6,584 bases of DNA from Verrucomicrobiaceae bacterium (lineage in GTDB: Bacteria; Verrucomicrobiota; Verrucomicrobiia; Verrucomicrobiales; Akkermansiaceae), in the NCBI GenBank assembly GCA_027483005.1, contig JAIXVN010000432.1, positions 1 through 6,584 on the forward strand. Reading direction: 5' to 3'. The notes under the pieces were generated by a model. It saw only the letters and a program-made list of their open reading frames with translations. It made no database searches and had not been told where the DNA came from. The stretch's first letter is position 1, and each line of letters starts with the position of its first letter. The translations under genes were made by a program, and so were the position numbers. Positions 1 to 6,475 of the stretch are shown here, piece by piece.

Positions 1-121
1 GGAGTTTCGTGGACTCGATTCAGCTGCCTGTTGAGCCATTCTCGGAGAAAGGGTTCAGCAGGATTGAGGTTGTGCCCACAAGCCTCGCTGGGCCATGCTG
101 GGGTTCACCTCTCTGCTTTTC

Positions 122-2473
122 ATGTCCAATCCCAAGAACGAGCCGGCCAGTGCCCTGGGGCGCGATGGGTCGCTGAAGTCGATCCATTCCACCCTCCAGG
201 CCTTCACGATGATTGCCCTGATCGCGGGGCTGTATCTGGCGCGTGAGGTTCTGGCTCCGCTGGCGATGTCGTTCCTGCTGGCCTTTCTCCTGATCCCTCT
301 GGTGAAGCGATTGGAGAGGCGTCTGCGTCGGGTAGGGGCGGTGATCGTGACAATGCTCGGGATCGCGGCGCTGATCCTGGGTGGAGGCTGGTTGATCACG
401 AGCCAGGCGATCGATCTGGCGCAGCAGTTGCCGCAGTATCAGCCAAAGCTTTCGGCGAAGATCCAGTCGATGAAACCGGCGGACAGTTCGAAGTTCGATG
501 CGGTGGTGAAGACGCTGGACGACCTGAATCGCGAGATGACGGGTGGAGCCAGCCAGGAGAAGGCGACGCGGGTGGAGCTGGTGGAGGCGAACAGCGGGCT
601 GTTGGGAAAGGTTTCACTGGTCCTGGGGCCGCTCACGGGTCCTTTCGGCACGGCGGGGCTGGTGGTGTTGCTGACGACCTTCATCCTGATGGGCGTGGAG
701 GACTTGCAGGCGCGCCTGTTCCGGCTGGTGGGACGGGGGCGGATCAGTTCGACCTCGAAGGCGTTGGATGATGCCAGCCATCGGGTGCGGAAATACCTTC
801 TGATGCAGTTCATCGTGAACTTCACCTACGGCCTGGTGCTCGCGCTGGGGCTGTGGCTGCTCGGGATTCCGAATGCCCTGCTGTGGGGCGGGCTGGCCTG
901 CGTACTACGATTCATCCCGTACATCGGCCCGTGGATCGCGGCGGCGTTTCCGATCATCCTCTCGCTGGCCATTTCCCCGAGCTGGGGCCTGCCGCTCAAG
1001 GTGCTGTCGCTGTTCATCGTGATCGAGCTGCTGAGCAACAACGTTATGGAGCCGCTGCTCTACGGCAGCAGCACCGGGGTGTCCTCGTTCGCGCTGATCG
1101 TGGCGGCGGTGTTCTGGACCTGGTTGTGGGGGCCGATCGGGCTGGTGCTGGCCACGCCACTGACTGTGGTGTTGGTGGTGATGGGCCGACATGTGCCGCA
1201 GTTGGCCTTTCTCGATGTGATGCTGAGCGAGGAGGAGGCTCTGGGACCGGTGGATGGCATTTATCTGCGCCTGCTCCGTTCCGGGGACCAGGGCGAGGCG
1301 GAGATGGTGGATGATTATCTGGAGGAGTTTTCCGAGATCCCGCTCTTCGATGAAATCCTGATCCCGATCCTCGGTCGCGTGCAGGCGGACTACGACGACG
1401 GCGCGATCACCGGCGACGAGCGTCGGGCGATTCATCAGGCGTTGGGAAACATCCTCGAGCAGGCGGATTTTCGTGAAAGCCCGCAGGAGTCGTCGCAGCA
1501 GGATTCGATGGTGGTCTGGTGTCTGCCGGCGAGGTCGGAGCGGGATGTGCTGGCGGGACGATTCGCGGCGAAGGCGTTGGAGCTCGATGGATTTTTCACC
1601 CGCATTTCGGCGTCGCGCGCGGAGAACCAGACTTTATTGAAACTCCTGGAGGAAGGTCGCGATCTGCCGGACATCATCCTGGTTTCCTCGATGCACGAGA
1701 GCGGCCTGAAGCAGGCGCGGGCCTTGATCGGTCGGATCAAGGCGATCGTTCCCTCGCAGACCGTGGTGCTGGGCTGTTGGGGGCAGGAGCGTGGAAATCT
1801 GCCGACGGCAGCGGAGATCGAGGAGTCGGGCATTGAGGCCGTGCTGCCATCCGTGGCGGAGGCCGTGGCATTCTGCGAGGGCTACAGCGCGAGCATCCCG
1901 GGCGATTTCAAGCTGCCGGGCATGCCGGAGCACGAGGCGGAGCGCCTTGAAGCGATCCACCGCCTGGGACTTCCTCCGGCCGAGCCCGATCCGCTGTTGG
2001 ATGGCGAGATGGAAGCCTTGGCGAAGTCGCTCGACATGCCGATCGCGTTCTTTTCGCTGGTCGATGCCTCACGTCAACTGCTGCTCGGGGCTTCGGGCCT
2101 GCCGGACTCGCTCGATGAGTCGCGGGTCACGCCGCGCAGCCACTCGCTGTGTGGACATGTGGTGGCGGACAACGAGACTTATGTCATCGGCGACACCCAG
2201 AAGAACCGTCGCTTTTCCGGCAATCCGCTGCTGCGCGAACATGGCCTCCGTTTCTATGCGGGTGCCCCGGTGGACGCGCCAAATGGCCAGCCAATCGGCA
2301 GCCGCTGTGTGATGGACCACCAGCCGCGCCGGCTCAATCCAAGTCAGAAACAGAAGCTGGAGAAGGCGGCGCAGGAGCTGTCAGAGAAGCTCGCAGCGGC
2401 TGCGGGAAAGAATGAGGTGGCGGGCAGGGGGGGGATCGCCCTCACTCGAAGCGGCTCGCGCCCTGCATTCTAA
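122..2473 (+). CDS. AI-2E/PerM-family transporter with C-terminal Rossmann-like and GAF domains
   Basis: Inner-membrane protein of the AI-2E exporter-like (PerM/YdiK/TqsA) family; the substrate cannot be read from sequence. Numbered from the ATG at 122 (783 aa), residues about 27-355 form the membrane domain, with roughly seven to eight hydrophobic segments and the family motifs FIPYIGPW (264-271) and GSSTGVSSFALIVAAVF (315-331). Residues about 358-450 match the acidic cytoplasmic tail of many family members. Residues about 463-580 look like a Rossmann fold (VVWCLPAR, then DIILVSS and VVLGCWG strands) but lack the DxHxxG motif of cobalamin binding. Residues about 600-755 are a GAF domain (PIAFFSLVDASRQLLLGASGLP, SLCGHVV, RFYAGAPV, PIGSRCVMD). 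No output domain follows, so a sensory or regulatory role for the tail is inferred. Simple family members are about 350 aa. An in-frame ATG at 95 would add nine residues (MLGFTSLLF); neither start has a Shine-Dalgarno site. I prefer 122 because MSNPKNEP reads as a normal cytoplasmic N-terminus. The 3' end overlaps cysA. Confidence 0.88.
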   Translation: MSNPKNEPASALGRDGSLKSIHSTLQAFTMIALIAGLYLAREVLAPLAMSFLLAFLLIPLVKRLERRLRRVGAVIVTMLGIAALILGGGWLITSQAIDLAQQLPQYQPKLSAKIQSMKPADSSKFDAVVKTLDDLNREMTGGASQEKATRVELVEANSGLLGKVSLVLGPLTGPFGTAGLVVLLTTFILMGVEDLQARLFRLVGRGRISSTSKALDDASHRVRKYLLMQFIVNFTYGLVLALGLWLLGIPNALLWGGLACVLRFIPYIGPWIAAAFPIILSLAISPSWGLPLKVLSLFIVIELLSNNVMEPLLYGSSTGVSSFALIVAAVFWTWLWGPIGLVLATPLTVVLVVMGRHVPQLAFLDVMLSEEEALGPVDGIYLRLLRSGDQGEAEMVDDYLEEFSEIPLFDEILIPILGRVQADYDDGAITGDERRAIHQALGNILEQADFRESPQESSQQDSMVVWCLPARSERDVLAGRFAAKALELDGFFTRISASRAENQTLLKLLEEGRDLPDIILVSSMHESGLKQARALIGRIKAIVPSQTVVLGCWGQERGNLPTAAEIEESGIEAVLPSVAEAVAFCEGYSASIPGDFKLPGMPEHEAERLEAIHRLGLPPAEPDPLLDGEMEALAKSLDMPIAFFSLVDASRQLLLGASGLPDSLDESRVTPRSHSLCGHVVADNETYVIGDTQKNRRFSGNPLLREHGLRFYAGAPVDAPNGQPIGSRCVMDHQPRRLNPSQKQKLEKAAQELSEKLAAAAGKNEVAGRGGIALTRSGSRPAF

Positions 2474-3443
2474 CAGCCACGGGGTCGCCAACATCGAGGC
2501 CGAGTTCGTCAAGTTGCTGGCGGGAAAGTTCGGCGTCGAGGAACTGTCCGTCGTCGAGTCGCAGGCTGAGCTTGGCCACTGGTCCGGCGGCGAAAAGATG
2601 CTGCACGCGGGCGAGTCGGTCGGTGGCGGGATCGGCCTCGGCGGCGAAGAGGATGCTGACATCGTGAGGGCGGACGTAGATCGGGGCCTCGGGATTCCGG
2701 CTGTCCTTGATCGCGTTCACATTTCCGAGGAAGCGGATGACGAAGGGAGTCTCCGGATGATCGTAAACCTGCTGGGGCGGACCGACCTGCTCGATGCGCG
2801 AGTTCGCCATCACCACGACCTGGTCGGCGAGTTCGAGGGCCTCCTCCTGGTCGTGGGTGACGAAGAGGGTGGTGAGGCCGATCTCGTCGTGGAAGATGCG
2901 CAGCCAGCGGCGGAGATCCTTGCGGACCTGGGCATCGAGGGCCCCGAAGGGTTCGTCGAGGAGCAGCACCTTGGGGCGGATGGCGAGGGCGCGAGCCAGG
3001 GCGACGCGCTGGCGCTGGCCGCCGGAGAGTTCGTGCGGACGGCGCTTGCCGAGGCCGTCGAGTTTCACGAGCCCGAGGAGCTCATTCACGCGATCGTCGA
3101 TGTCCTTCTTCGGCGGACGTTTCGAGGATGGCAGGACGGTCAGGCCGAAGGCGATGTTCTCGGCCACAGTCATGTGCTTGAAGAGGGCGTAGTGCTGGAA
3201 CACGAAGCCCACACCGCGCTGGCCGGCCTGGACGTCGGTCACGTCCTCGCCATGGAACAGCACGCGGCCGCTGCCGGGGTCGGCGAACTCCAGTCCGGCG
3301 ACGATGCGGAGCAGGGTGGTCTTTCCCGAACCCGACGGGCCAAGCAGGGCGGTCAGCGAGCCGTCAGGCACCTCAAGCGAGATGTTGTCGAGCGCCGTGT
3401 AGCTGCCGAAGGTCTTGCGGATGGACTGGATCGAGATGGACAT
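2442..3443 (-). CDS. cysA: Sulfate/thiosulfate ABC transporter ATP-binding protein
   Basis: Cytoplasmic ATPase that powers sulfate/thiosulfate import through the CysTW channel. The 333 aa contain all ABC motifs: Walker A GPSGSGKT (35-42), Q-loop glutamine in VFQHYALF (Q83), signature LSGGQ (139-143), Walker B VLLLDEP (159-165), D-loop GALD (167-170) and switch histidine in FVTHDQEEA (H197). A C-terminal TOBE-like region (about 240-330, beginning FLGNVNAI) is typical of CysA. The length is slightly below the roughly 350-365 aa of enteric CysA. It is the last gene of the sulfate operon, 98 nt after cysW, the gap being filled by phased short repeats. The bases just before the ATG are pyrimidine-rich (TTTCCCTCCCC), so there is no Shine-Dalgarno site. 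The stop lies inside the end of the convergent transporter gene. Sulfate rather than another anion is inferred from the CysT/CysW/Sbp neighbours. Confidence 0.96.
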   Translation of the reverse strand: MSISIQSIRKTFGSYTALDNISLEVPDGSLTALLGPSGSGKTTLLRIVAGLEFADPGSGRVLFHGEDVTDVQAGQRGVGFVFQHYALFKHMTVAENIAFGLTVLPSSKRPPKKDIDDRVNELLGLVKLDGLGKRRPHELSGGQRQRVALARALAIRPKVLLLDEPFGALDAQVRKDLRRWLRIFHDEIGLTTLFVTHDQEEALELADQVVVMANSRIEQVGPPQQVYDHPETPFVIRFLGNVNAIKDSRNPEAPIYVRPHDVSILFAAEADPATDRLARVQHLFAAGPVAKLSLRLDDGQFLDAELSRQQLDELGLDVGDPVAVRMQGASRFE

Positions 3444-3449
3444 GGGGAG

Positions 3450-3533
3450 GGAAATTCTAAATTCGAAGCACTAAATTCGAAACGAAGAGTTTGGAAGTAC
3501 TATTAACTATTTACTATTTACTACTAACTACTC
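3450..3533. repeat. Heptad-phased AT-rich repeat in the cysW-cysA spacer
   Basis: The 98-nt spacer is low-complexity sequence in a 7-base phase. CTAAATTCGAA occurs at 3457-3467 and 3471-3481 (period 14), preceded at 3450-3456 by the related heptad GGAAATT. From 3499 the units are ACTATTA, ACTATTT, ACTATTT, ACTACTA and ACTACTC. The two units at 3485-3498 do not resemble the others but keep the phase. It is far richer in A+T than the flanking genes. Function is unknown; it resembles the short tandemly repeated heptamers known from cyanobacterial intergenic DNA only in its general form. Confidence 0.8.
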
Positions 3534-3541
3534 ACACGTCT

Positions 3542-4378
3542 TCAATGCCCCTTCGCGCTGTGGCCGCTGAGGTGTTCGACCAGGCTTTTCAGGCCGAGGG
3601 TGAGGAGGGCGAGGAGGGCGAGGAGGGCGGCGCAGGCGAAGGCGGCGCTGAACTGGTATTCGTTGTATAGGACCTCGACGTGGAGGGGCAGGGTGTTGGT
3701 TTTTCCGCGGATGTGGCCGGAGACGACCGAGACGGCCCCGAACTCGCCCATGGCGCGGGCGTTGCAGAGCAGGATGCCGTAGAGCAGGCCCCACTTGATG
3801 TTTGGAAGGGTCACGTGGCGGAACACCTGCCAGCCGCGTGCGCCGAGGGTCACGGCGGCCTCCTCCTGGTCGCTGCCCTGGCTTTCCATCAGCGGGATCA
3901 ATTCCCGGGCGACGAAGGGAAAGGTCACGAAGACGGTGGCGAGGATGATGCCGGGAAGGGCGAAGATGATCTGGATGTCGTTCGCCTTCAGCCACGGGCC
4001 GAACCAGCCGCGTGCTCCGAAGAGCAGCACGAACACCAGGCCTGCGATGACGGGTGAGACTGCGAAGGGGAGGTCGATGAGCGAGAGCAGGAACGAGCGT
4101 CCCTTGAAGCGGAACTTCGTGATCAGCCAGGCGGCGGCGAGGCCGAAAACGGTGTTGAGCGGGACCGAGATGCCTGCGGCGAGGAGGGTCAGCTTGATCG
4201 CGGACAGCGCGGCATCCTCTGTCAGGGCCTTGATGAACACCTCGGATCCACGGCGGAAGGCCTCGATGAAGACGGCGGCGAGGGGCAGCAGCAGGAACAG
4301 GGTGAGGATGACGATGGCGAGCCCGATGAGCAACCAGCGCACCGGGGCGGATTCAGTCGTGACGGAGCGGTTGGCCAT
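3542..4378 (-). CDS. cysW: Sulfate ABC transporter permease CysW
   Basis: One of the two inner-membrane permease subunits forming the sulfate/thiosulfate channel. The 278 aa protein has about six hydrophobic segments, including 14-41, 60-86, 97-121, 137-160, 195-220 and 244-268. The cytoplasmic EAA loop that contacts CysA lies at about 171-192 (QEEAAVTLGARGW followed by FRHVTLPNI). The sequence IDLPFAVSPVIAGLVF and the ending NEYQFSAAFACAALLALLALL are characteristic of CysW rather than CysT. The start lies 4 nt after the cysT stop, so translation is probably coupled; there is no Shine-Dalgarno site. Near the C-terminus a 9-bp tandem repeat encodes ALL three times. Length is near the usual 280-290 aa. 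Confidence 0.94.
   Translation of the reverse strand: MANRSVTTESAPVRWLLIGLAIVILTLFLLLPLAAVFIEAFRRGSEVFIKALTEDAALSAIKLTLLAAGISVPLNTVFGLAAAWLITKFRFKGRSFLLSLIDLPFAVSPVIAGLVFVLLFGARGWFGPWLKANDIQIIFALPGIILATVFVTFPFVARELIPLMESQGSDQEEAAVTLGARGWQVFRHVTLPNIKWGLLYGILLCNARAMGEFGAVSVVSGHIRGKTNTLPLHVEVLYNEYQFSAAFACAALLALLALLTLGLKSLVEHLSGHSAKGH
3602..3628. repeat. Three exact 9-bp tandem copies inside cysW
   Basis: GAGGAGGGC is repeated three times without mismatch on the + strand. On the coding strand each copy reads GCC CTC CTC, giving Ala-Leu-Leu three times in the last membrane helix of CysW. Because the unit is a multiple of three, gain or loss of a copy would change helix length by three residues without a frameshift. 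Confidence 0.85.
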
Positions 4379-4382
4379 CGGT

Positions 4383-5201
4383 TCAGCGGGTCTGCCAGTT
4401 GAGCCGGCGTTGGAGAAGATTGATGAGGAAAAGCAGGAAGAAGGACACCAGCAGCATGCCGGAGGCGATCACGGCGGCGGCTTCGTATTTCACCTGCTCG
4501 AGCTGGGCGACGATCAGCAGCGGCAGGATCTCGGTCTTCATCGGGAGGTTTCCGGAAATGAAGATGACCGAGCCATACTCACCGATCGCGCGGGCGAAGG
4601 CGAGGGTGAAACCCGTGATCAGGGCCGGGATGAGGACCGGGAAAATCACGCGGCGGAAGGTCGTCCAGCGCCCGGCGCCGAGGATGGCGGAGGCCTCTTC
4701 CAGTTCCAGGCCCATGTCCTCCATCACCGGTTGCACGGTGCGGACCACGAAGGGGAATCCGATGAAGGTCAGGGCAATGAAAACCCCGAACGGCGAGTAG
4801 GCTCCCTGGATGCCCATATCTGCCAGATACTTCCCGATCCAGCCGGTGGGTGCATAGATCGAGGTGAGCGTGATGCCGGCCACGGCGGTGGGGAGGGCGA
4901 AGGGCAGGTCCACGATGGCATCGAGGATGCGGCGACCCGGAAACTGGTAGCGAACCAGCACCCAGGCCACGAGCAGTCCCAGCACCGTGCTCACGGCGGC
5001 AGCGGCGGCGCTGGCTCCGAAGGTCAGCTTCGCGGCGGCGAGAACCCGGGCTGAGGTCAGGATCTTCCACCATTCGCCCGGACCCAGTCCCGCTGCCTTG
5101 ATGAACAGGGCGGAGAGGGGAATCAGGATGATGATTCCCAGCCAGAAGACCGTGATGCCGAAGGAGAGCCCGAAGCCGGGAATGACTCGCTTTTTACCCA
5201 T
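4383..5201 (-). CDS. cysT: Sulfate ABC transporter permease CysT (CysU)
   Basis: Second permease of the sulfate/thiosulfate importer, pairing with CysW in the inner membrane. The 272 aa protein has a hydrophobic N-terminal helix (about 12-35) and further segments near 56-84, 95-115, 136-155, 187-215 and 238-263. The EAA loop is at about 168-188 (EEASAILGAGRW, FRRVIFP). The motif IVDLPFALPTAVAGITLTSIYAPTGWIG and the stretch FARAIGEYGSVIFISGN are typical of CysT. It is 51 nt downstream of sbp and 4 nt upstream of cysW. The ATG is preceded by AATCTTGTTAG, without a Shine-Dalgarno site. Size and motifs are normal for the family, with no sign of damage. Confidence 0.95.
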   Translation of the reverse strand: MGKKRVIPGFGLSFGITVFWLGIIILIPLSALFIKAAGLGPGEWWKILTSARVLAAAKLTFGASAAAAAVSTVLGLLVAWVLVRYQFPGRRILDAIVDLPFALPTAVAGITLTSIYAPTGWIGKYLADMGIQGAYSPFGVFIALTFIGFPFVVRTVQPVMEDMGLELEEASAILGAGRWTTFRRVIFPVLIPALITGFTLAFARAIGEYGSVIFISGNLPMKTEILPLLIVAQLEQVKYEAAAVIASGMLLVSFFLLFLINLLQRRLNWQTR

Positions 5202-5209
5202 CTAACAAG

Positions 5210-5237
5210 ATTGAAGTGTTCAGTTTGAAGTTTTCAG
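5210..5237. repeat. Two copies of a 14-bp repeat built of heptads in the sbp-cysT spacer
   Basis: ATTGAAGTGTTCAG (5210-5223) is followed directly by TTTGAAGTTTTCAG (5224-5237), differing at two of 14 positions. Each half is itself a pair of heptads (xTTGAAG and TxTTCAG). The bases differ from those in the cysW-cysA spacer but the 7/14 period is the same. Confidence 0.75.
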
Positions 5238-5252
5238 GGAAGATATGGCAAT

Positions 5253-6380
5253 TCACTTGGTGCCGTAGGCCTGGTCGAAGGTGCCGCCGTCGTCGAAGTG
5301 GGTCTTCTGTGCCTTGGCCCAGCCGCCGAAGTCCTTGTCAACGGTGACCAGTGGGATGGGGGTGAGTTTGGCGGAGTACTTGGCGAGGATGGCCGCATTG
5401 CGGGGGCGGTAGAAGTGCTTGCCGGCGAGTTCCTGGGCTTCGTCGGTGTAGAGGAACTCGAGATAGGCCCGGGCCGCGGCGGTGGTGCCGTTCTTCTCGG
5501 TGTTCTTTTCGACCACGGCGACCGGAGGCTCGGCGAGGATGCTGAGCGAGGGATAAACGATCTCCGTCTCACCGGGGAATTCCTTCTCGATGAGATAGGC
5601 CTCGTTTTCCCAGGAGATGAGCACATCGCCGATCTTGCGCTGGGCGAAGGTGGTGGTGGAGCCGCGGGCGCCGGTGTCAAGGACCGGGACGTTCGTGAAG
5701 AGGGCCTTGATGTAGTCGAGCACCTGCGTCTGGTCGCCGCCGTAATGCTTTTCGGCCCAGGCCCAGGCGGCGAGGTAGTTCCAGCGCGCCCCGCCCGACG
5801 TTTTCGGGTTCGGCGTGATGACTTCCACGCCATCGGCCACCAGATCGCCCCAGTCCTTCAGCCCCTTGGGGTTGCCTTCGCGCACCAGGAACACGATGGT
5901 CGATGTGTAGGGCGACGCGTTGTTGGGCAGTTTCGACTGCCAGTCCGCGGGCAGAAGCCCCGCCGCGGCGATGCGATCGATGTCCCCGCCCAGCGCCAGC
6001 GTGACGACCTGCGCCTTCAGGCCATCGACGACCGCCCGCGACTGGCTGCCCGAACCGCCATGGCTCACCTCGATCGTCGGCGCGGGATTGCCCTGCGCCA
6101 CCCAATAGGCGCTGAACGCCTCGTTGAATTCGCGGTACAACTCCCGCGTCGGGTCATAGCTCACGTTCAGCAGGGTTTCCGCCTGCACCGCCTGCGGGGC
6201 CGCTCCGATTCCCGCAACGGCCAGCAGCAGGCCCGCCAGCGCCCCGCGCAGCACCCGCGGCACCGGCCATCCGGTCACCCGGTCCCGGCCCGTCTCGACC
6301 GTCACGCGGCCGTCCTGGTATTCGGCCACCTTCACCCCCTGCGCGGTCACATCCCCTGCGACGCGGATCGTTGTCAGCAT
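5253..6380 (-). CDS. sbp: Sulfate-binding periplasmic protein (codon-mosaic gene)
   Basis: Periplasmic receptor that captures sulfate (possibly thiosulfate) and delivers it to CysTWA. The 375 aa protein carries both classic family signatures: a GGSGSQSRAV segment at 108-117 and NPKTSGGAR at 191-199. SYDPTRELYREFN (74-86) and SPYTSTIVFLVREGNPKG (156-173) are also typical. The ATG at 6380 is chosen because AGGAG lies six bases upstream; an open frame continues upstream to 6539 but without family sequence. A hydrophobic signal segment (VLRGALAGLLLAVAGIG) lies at 43-59 with probable cleavage after AVQA at 67. It is preceded by an unusual polar stretch of about 41 residues, where normal Sbp signal peptides total 20-35 residues. 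Codon choice changes abruptly near codons 180-203: leucine is CTG 16, CTT 1, TTG 1, CTC 0 before it and CTC 12, CTT 1, CTG 1 after it. The product appears intact, so the gene may work, but it looks like a hybrid. Confidence 0.92.
   Translation of the reverse strand: MLTTIRVAGDVTAQGVKVAEYQDGRVTVETGRDRVTGWPVPRVLRGALAGLLLAVAGIGAAPQAVQAETLLNVSYDPTRELYREFNEAFSAYWVAQGNPAPTIEVSHGGSGSQSRAVVDGLKAQVVTLALGGDIDRIAAAGLLPADWQSKLPNNASPYTSTIVFLVREGNPKGLKDWGDLVADGVEVITPNPKTSGGARWNYLAAWAWAEKHYGGDQTQVLDYIKALFTNVPVLDTGARGSTTTFAQRKIGDVLISWENEAYLIEKEFPGETEIVYPSLSILAEPPVAVVEKNTEKNGTTAAARAYLEFLYTDEAQELAGKHFYRPRNAAILAKYSAKLTPIPLVTVDKDFGGWAKAQKTHFDDGGTFDQAYGTK
5772..5843. other. Composition and codon-use breakpoint inside sbp
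   Basis: The last CTG of the 5' part of sbp is at 5841-5843 and the first CTC of the 3' part is at 5772-5774. Between them lies the DNA for NPKTSGGARWNY, the most conserved stretch of this family. To the left the + strand is mostly G-richer than C; for example 5641-5700 has 31 G and 12 C. To the right it is mostly C-richer; for example 5821-5880 has 26 C and 13 G, although 5881-5940 is an exception. Interpreted as the junction of two DNA sources, either natural or made in assembly. Confidence 0.65.
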
Positions 6381-6383
6381 GTC

Positions 6384-6391
6384 TTTCTCCT
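6384..6391 (-). promoter_or_regulatory. Strong Shine-Dalgarno site of sbp
   Basis: On the - strand AGGAGAAA precedes the sbp ATG, with six bases between AGGAG and the start codon. It fixes the start at 6380 over the longer open frame. It is the only clear Shine-Dalgarno site before a gene in this window. Confidence 0.8.
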
Positions 6392-6475
6392 GATGATTTG
6401 CCCCGCGCGCAGCGGTGGCGAAGGAAGATGAAAAGGGCACAAGCCCAAGGATCGTGGCCGGATGCGCAACCGTCA

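Noticed and set aside
1..121. Promoter or leader for the AI-2E-type gene
   Set aside because: No convincing -35/-10 pair, Shine-Dalgarno site or structured leader could be identified; the frame has stops at 32 and 62.
2412..3506. A 364-codon open frame on the + strand covering all of cysA
   Set aside because: It is antisense to a fully conserved ATPase and shows no recognisable family. It is a by-product of the high-GC codon pattern of cysA.
3450..3533. CRISPR-like array
   Set aside because: Units are 7-14 bases with no unique spacers between them, and there are no cas genes.
3795..5054. A 419-codon + strand open frame across cysW and cysT
   Set aside because: It is antisense to two clear permeases, and its highly charged, low-complexity product shows no domain.
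5298..6431. A 377-codon open frame on the + strand antisense to sbp
   Set aside because: It mirrors the sbp codons, has no recognisable domain and is explained by GC-rich third positions.
6435..6446. GGGC-TTGT-GCCC hairpin followed by four T on the - strand, a possible terminator after the upstream gene
   Set aside because: The stem is only four base pairs and cannot be extended; too weak to call.
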